Assembly (NCBI GenBank): GCA_002721755.1
Contig: PBLL01000018.1
Coordinates: 23,507-58,206, forward strand
From: Actinomycetota bacterium
GTDB lineage: Bacteria; Actinomycetota; Acidimicrobiia; Acidimicrobiales; MedAcidi-G1
Length of the DNA: 34,700 nucleotides
Direction: 5' to 3'
Positions 32,957 to 34,700 of this stretch are shown here, piece by piece. The notes under the pieces were generated by a model, which did not search any database, was not told the DNA's origin, and saw nothing but the letters and a program-made list of their open reading frames with translations. The translations under genes and the position numbers were made by a program. The first letter of the stretch is position 1. Each line of letters starts with the position of its first letter.

Positions 32957-34215
32957 ACGCACAGTTGTTTTATGTAAGACTTGCGCGAGAATGCCTACCA
33001 AAAACTAAAACAAACAGAAAGGCGGTTCCAGTGTTTGCGAATCGACTTACGGAGATCACAGGTATAGGGCTCGACAGTGTCGCTGCAGCGGCCGGCGAAG
33101 ACGCTGCAGTATTGAGACTTGAAAATCTCGATACAGACATTCCGGTACCAAAAATTGCACTCGTAGAAACCCAACGCTCAATCTCTGATGATCTCAACAA
33201 CAGTTGGCTTCCATTAACAGGACGGATGGAACTGCGCGTTGCAGTAGCAGAGCGGCTCAATTCTCAAACTGGGATTGACTACGACCCCAACACCCAAGTC
33301 GTCATTACTTGCGGCGGGATGGAGGGTCTTCTCGACACCCTTCTGGCAGTTGTAGACCCTGGGAACGAGGTCATCCTCACTGATCCGACTTACGCGGGAA
33401 TGATCAACAGGACGCGGCTGGTTGGAGGTGTTCCCGTGTTTGTTCAGTTTCGTTCTATCGGAAACGAGTGGAGGCTTGATCTCGACCGGTTGGCAGATGC
33501 GGTAACACCTAAGACTCGTAGTCTCTTCATCATGAATCCTTCCATGCCATCCGGTGCGGTTCTCAACCAAGAGGAGTGGAACGCCATCGCCACAACCTGT
33601 ATAGACAACGACCTATGGCTTATCTACAACGCTGCAATGGAAAACATACTCTTTGATGGACGCCCCTATTTCCATCCGGCCAGTTTGGAAGGAATGGCGG
33701 AACGAACAATTACCATTGGATCAGCCTCAAAGGAATATCGCATGATCGGGTGGAAGGTTGGTTGGGTTGTCGGACCCGAGCAGATCATGGAATCAATCGG
33801 AACGGTCCACATCTACAACACTGCTGACCCTGTCGGTCTGACCCAAACGGCAGTGGCCGCAGTCATGGGAGGAACTGAAGAGGACACTGGAATTGAACTC
33901 TCCATAGCCGAATGGCAGAGGCGACGAGATGTGATCGTTAATGAACTCACTGAGTACAACTTAATACCTGCTGCAGGAGGCTGGTCAATGCTCCTTGATG
34001 TTGGACAACTCGGCTTTACCTCGGCAGAAGCATCGGAACGCCTGCTCAATATTGGGAGAATCGCTGCTACCTATATGCGCGATTGGGGACACGAGAACAG
34101 TGACCAGTACGTGCGGCTTGTGTTCAGCAACGAGTCTGTTGAGCGACTTACCGGTATTGGTGAAAAGACAAAGACCTCTCTTGTCAAATAACCCGTGATC
34201 TCGGTTTATGAATTT
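32957..34215. other. GC-richer cassette between direct repeats, probable horizontal acquisition
   Basis: The 1.26-kb stretch between the two repeat copies holds a single gene. By eye it is clearly richer in G+C than its neighbours (for example 34 of 60 bases in the line starting 33301), and its codons often end in G or C. No integrase, transposase or terminal inverted repeat is present. The likely history is acquisition of one gene with flanking direct repeats by recombination, but this is inference. Confidence 0.55.
33031..34191 (+). CDS. PLP-dependent class I/II aminotransferase
   Basis: A 386-aa fold-type I aminotransferase. It shows LPLTGRMELRVAVAERL, VVITCGGMEGLLDTLLAVVDPGNEVILTDPTYAGM, FIMNPSMPSGAVLNQEEW, the PLP lysine in TIGSASKEYRMIGWKVGWVVG and a C-terminal VRLVFSNE with the substrate-binding Arg. 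The start is GTG at 33031 behind AGAAAGGCGG. A longer frame from 32917 would read through the repeat and is rejected. It resembles aspartate/aromatic-type enzymes, but the expected Asn in the NPxNPxG motif reads NPSMPSG and the usual Tyr-rich loop is YNAAMEN, so the substrate is uncertain. Base composition differs from all neighbours. Confidence 0.9.
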   Translation: MFANRLTEITGIGLDSVAAAAGEDAAVLRLENLDTDIPVPKIALVETQRSISDDLNNSWLPLTGRMELRVAVAERLNSQTGIDYDPNTQVVITCGGMEGLLDTLLAVVDPGNEVILTDPTYAGMINRTRLVGGVPVFVQFRSIGNEWRLDLDRLADAVTPKTRSLFIMNPSMPSGAVLNQEEWNAIATTCIDNDLWLIYNAAMENILFDGRPYFHPASLEGMAERTITIGSASKEYRMIGWKVGWVVGPEQIMESIGTVHIYNTADPVGLTQTAVAAVMGGTEEDTGIELSIAEWQRRRDVIVNELTEYNLIPAAGGWSMLLDVGQLGFTSAEASERLLNIGRIAATYMRDWGHENSDQYVRLVFSNESVERLTGIGEKTKTSLVK

Positions 34216-34253
34216 GTGAGGGTGCCACCCGTCGGATACTGCTACGTATAGAT
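34216..34253. repeat. Right copy of 38-bp direct repeat
   Basis: Matches 32919-32956 with a single G-to-A difference at 34219. It begins 25 bases after the aminotransferase stop. A short open frame (34252-34326) starts at its last bases. Confidence 0.85.
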
Positions 34254-34319
34254 GGAAGCGGTTAGTGCGAAACTGTCTAAGGCCGATGCCGATGAAAAGA
34301 CGTTTGACCTGGACAGACA

Positions 34320-34357
34320 TTTTTAGAAATGTGGGAAACCCACAGACTTTCTAAAAA
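34320..34357. terminator. Two-part hairpin, possible bidirectional terminator
   Basis: An outer 10-bp stem TTTTTAGAAA/TTTCTAAAAA (34320-34329 and 34348-34357) encloses an inner GTGGG-AAA-CCCAC hairpin (34331-34343). T-rich or A-rich arms on both sides could stop transcripts of the plus-strand aminotransferase and the minus-strand small ORF, whose TAG lies in the stem. The AT-rich outer stem without a GC-rich base makes it an atypical terminator. Confidence 0.5.
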
Positions 34358-34467
34358 TAATATTTCTTAAGTATTTCGCGTTCCGCTGAGTCGGACAGTC
34401 TCTGCCCTTCGTAGTTCGGGTACACATGTTTACGACTGAATAATCGTCGTACAAAGCGTAAAAACAT
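34351..34467 (-). CDS. Small basic 38-aa protein, unknown function
   Basis: A short frame begins at ATG 34467 behind a near-perfect ribosome-binding site (GGGAGGTGAT, 6 bases of spacing) and ends with TAG at 34351-34353. The N-terminus is strongly basic and hydrophobic (MFLRFVRRLFSRKH), then YPNYEGQRLSDSAERE and a LKKYYF end. An N-terminal amphipathic membrane-binding helix is possible. I do not recognise the family. The ribosome-binding site is the main evidence that it is real. Confidence 0.6.
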   Translation of the reverse strand: MFLRFVRRLFSRKHVYPNYEGQRLSDSAEREILKKYYF

Positions 34468-34496
34468 TGATTTATCACCTCCCAAAACCAATAAGG

Positions 34497-34538
34497 GTGT
34501 TTGTTTCCTGCTAGAGATTTCTAATAGAAAACAAGCAC
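34497..34538. other. Imperfect inverted repeat between two minus-strand genes
   Basis: GTGTTTGTTTC at 34497-34507 pairs with GAAAACAAGCAC at 34527-34538, with one mismatch and one bulge, over a 19-base loop that holds a smaller TAGA/TCTA dyad. It lies downstream of the partial gene and upstream of the 38-aa ORF. It may be a weak terminator or leader structure; there is no U tract. Confidence 0.3.
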
Positions 34539-34545
34539 AAAAACA

Positions 34546-34700
34546 TCAATTCAAATAGTCCATGATTTGTGGTACTGCAGAATCAATAGTCACTACAGGC
34601 ATAGAGAAATCTGTTGTCAGATATGGAAGATAATTAAGCGAATTTCTTAAAGTTGCTTCTGCATCGTCTGTATCAATCACATTGACCCCACCACTTCCAT
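34546..34700 (-). CDS. C-terminal part of a small unknown protein (partial)
   Basis: The minus-strand frame is open from the window edge to a TGA at 34546-34548, giving the last 50 residues. They read GSGGVNVIDTDDAEATLRNSL... and end MDYLN. The alternation of a beta-strand with an acidic turn and a helix recalls dimeric ferredoxin-like barrel proteins such as DUF3303 or muconolactone-isomerase types, but this is a weak impression. The start lies outside the window. Confidence 0.6.
   Translation of the reverse strand, partial: GSGGVNVIDTDDAEATLRNSLNYLPYLTTDFSMPVVTIDSAVPQIMDYLN

Noticed and set aside
32699-32977. Val-rich plus-strand frame opposite the lipoprotein
   Set aside because: It is the complement of Thr codons in the linker; composition alone explains the open frame.
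32917-33030. Upstream extension of the aminotransferase through the left repeat
   Set aside because: The GTG at 33031 has a good Shine-Dalgarno, and the extension reads the repeat with no family similarity.
1-34700. CRISPR arrays, insertion sequences, rRNA
   Set aside because: No regularly spaced repeats, transposase motifs or rRNA segments were seen on either strand.

Overview
The window looks like a gene-dense, AT-rich chromosome segment from a streamlined actinobacterium, most plausibly a marine Acidimicrobiia-type lineage. I base this on the actinobacterial-style acyl-CoA genes (a FadD-type ligase preceded by a 101-aa Cys protein and followed by an N-terminally extended crotonase), a complete-looking menF-menD-menH-menC run, and a lipoprotein with a long Thr-rich linker typical of that class. 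The taxonomic call is inference; no search was possible. No gap between genes exceeds 300 bases. Several convergent gene pairs end with stop codons that touch or nearly touch.

Layout. 1-3750: the tail of an upstream gene, a pentapeptide-repeat protein, an orphan molybdopterin oxidoreductase and a histidine phosphatase. 3758-5360 (minus): gltX followed by tRNA-Gln(CTG) and tRNA-Glu(CTC), so a GluRS sits beside both tRNAs that a non-discriminating GluRS would charge. 5418-15785: acyl-CoA metabolism on both strands, with two family III CoA-transferases, an acyl-CoA ligase, a crotonase, a thiolase, an acyl-CoA dehydrogenase, a low-molecular-weight phosphatase and an HSL-type hydrolase.

The most notable gene is 14886-15785 (minus). 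It is a GrdB-like reductase whose frame is split by one in-frame TGA inside a UxxC motif. Just downstream is an 8-bp hairpin with a G-led loop, at the spacing expected of a bacterial SECIS. I read it as a 299-aa selenoprotein. Divergent from it, a tandem-HTH MerR regulator has a 19-bp-spacer promoter with dyad operators. The regulator overlaps menF and heads a menaquinone operon (15889-21487).

21488-32005: an MBL-fold alkylsulfatase-like protein, an alpha/beta hydrolase, a glutaminyl cyclase-like lipoprotein, an orphan DNA methyltransferase with an extra C-terminal domain, an anchored TIM-barrel protein, a Tat-exported amidohydrolase overlapping a CapA-like protein, serC and a VOC protein. 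32002-34700: a Thr-rich lipoprotein; a visibly more GC-rich aminotransferase gene flanked by near-perfect 38-bp direct repeats, which looks like an acquired cassette; a 38-aa small ORF with a strong Shine-Dalgarno sequence; and a partial gene at the right edge.
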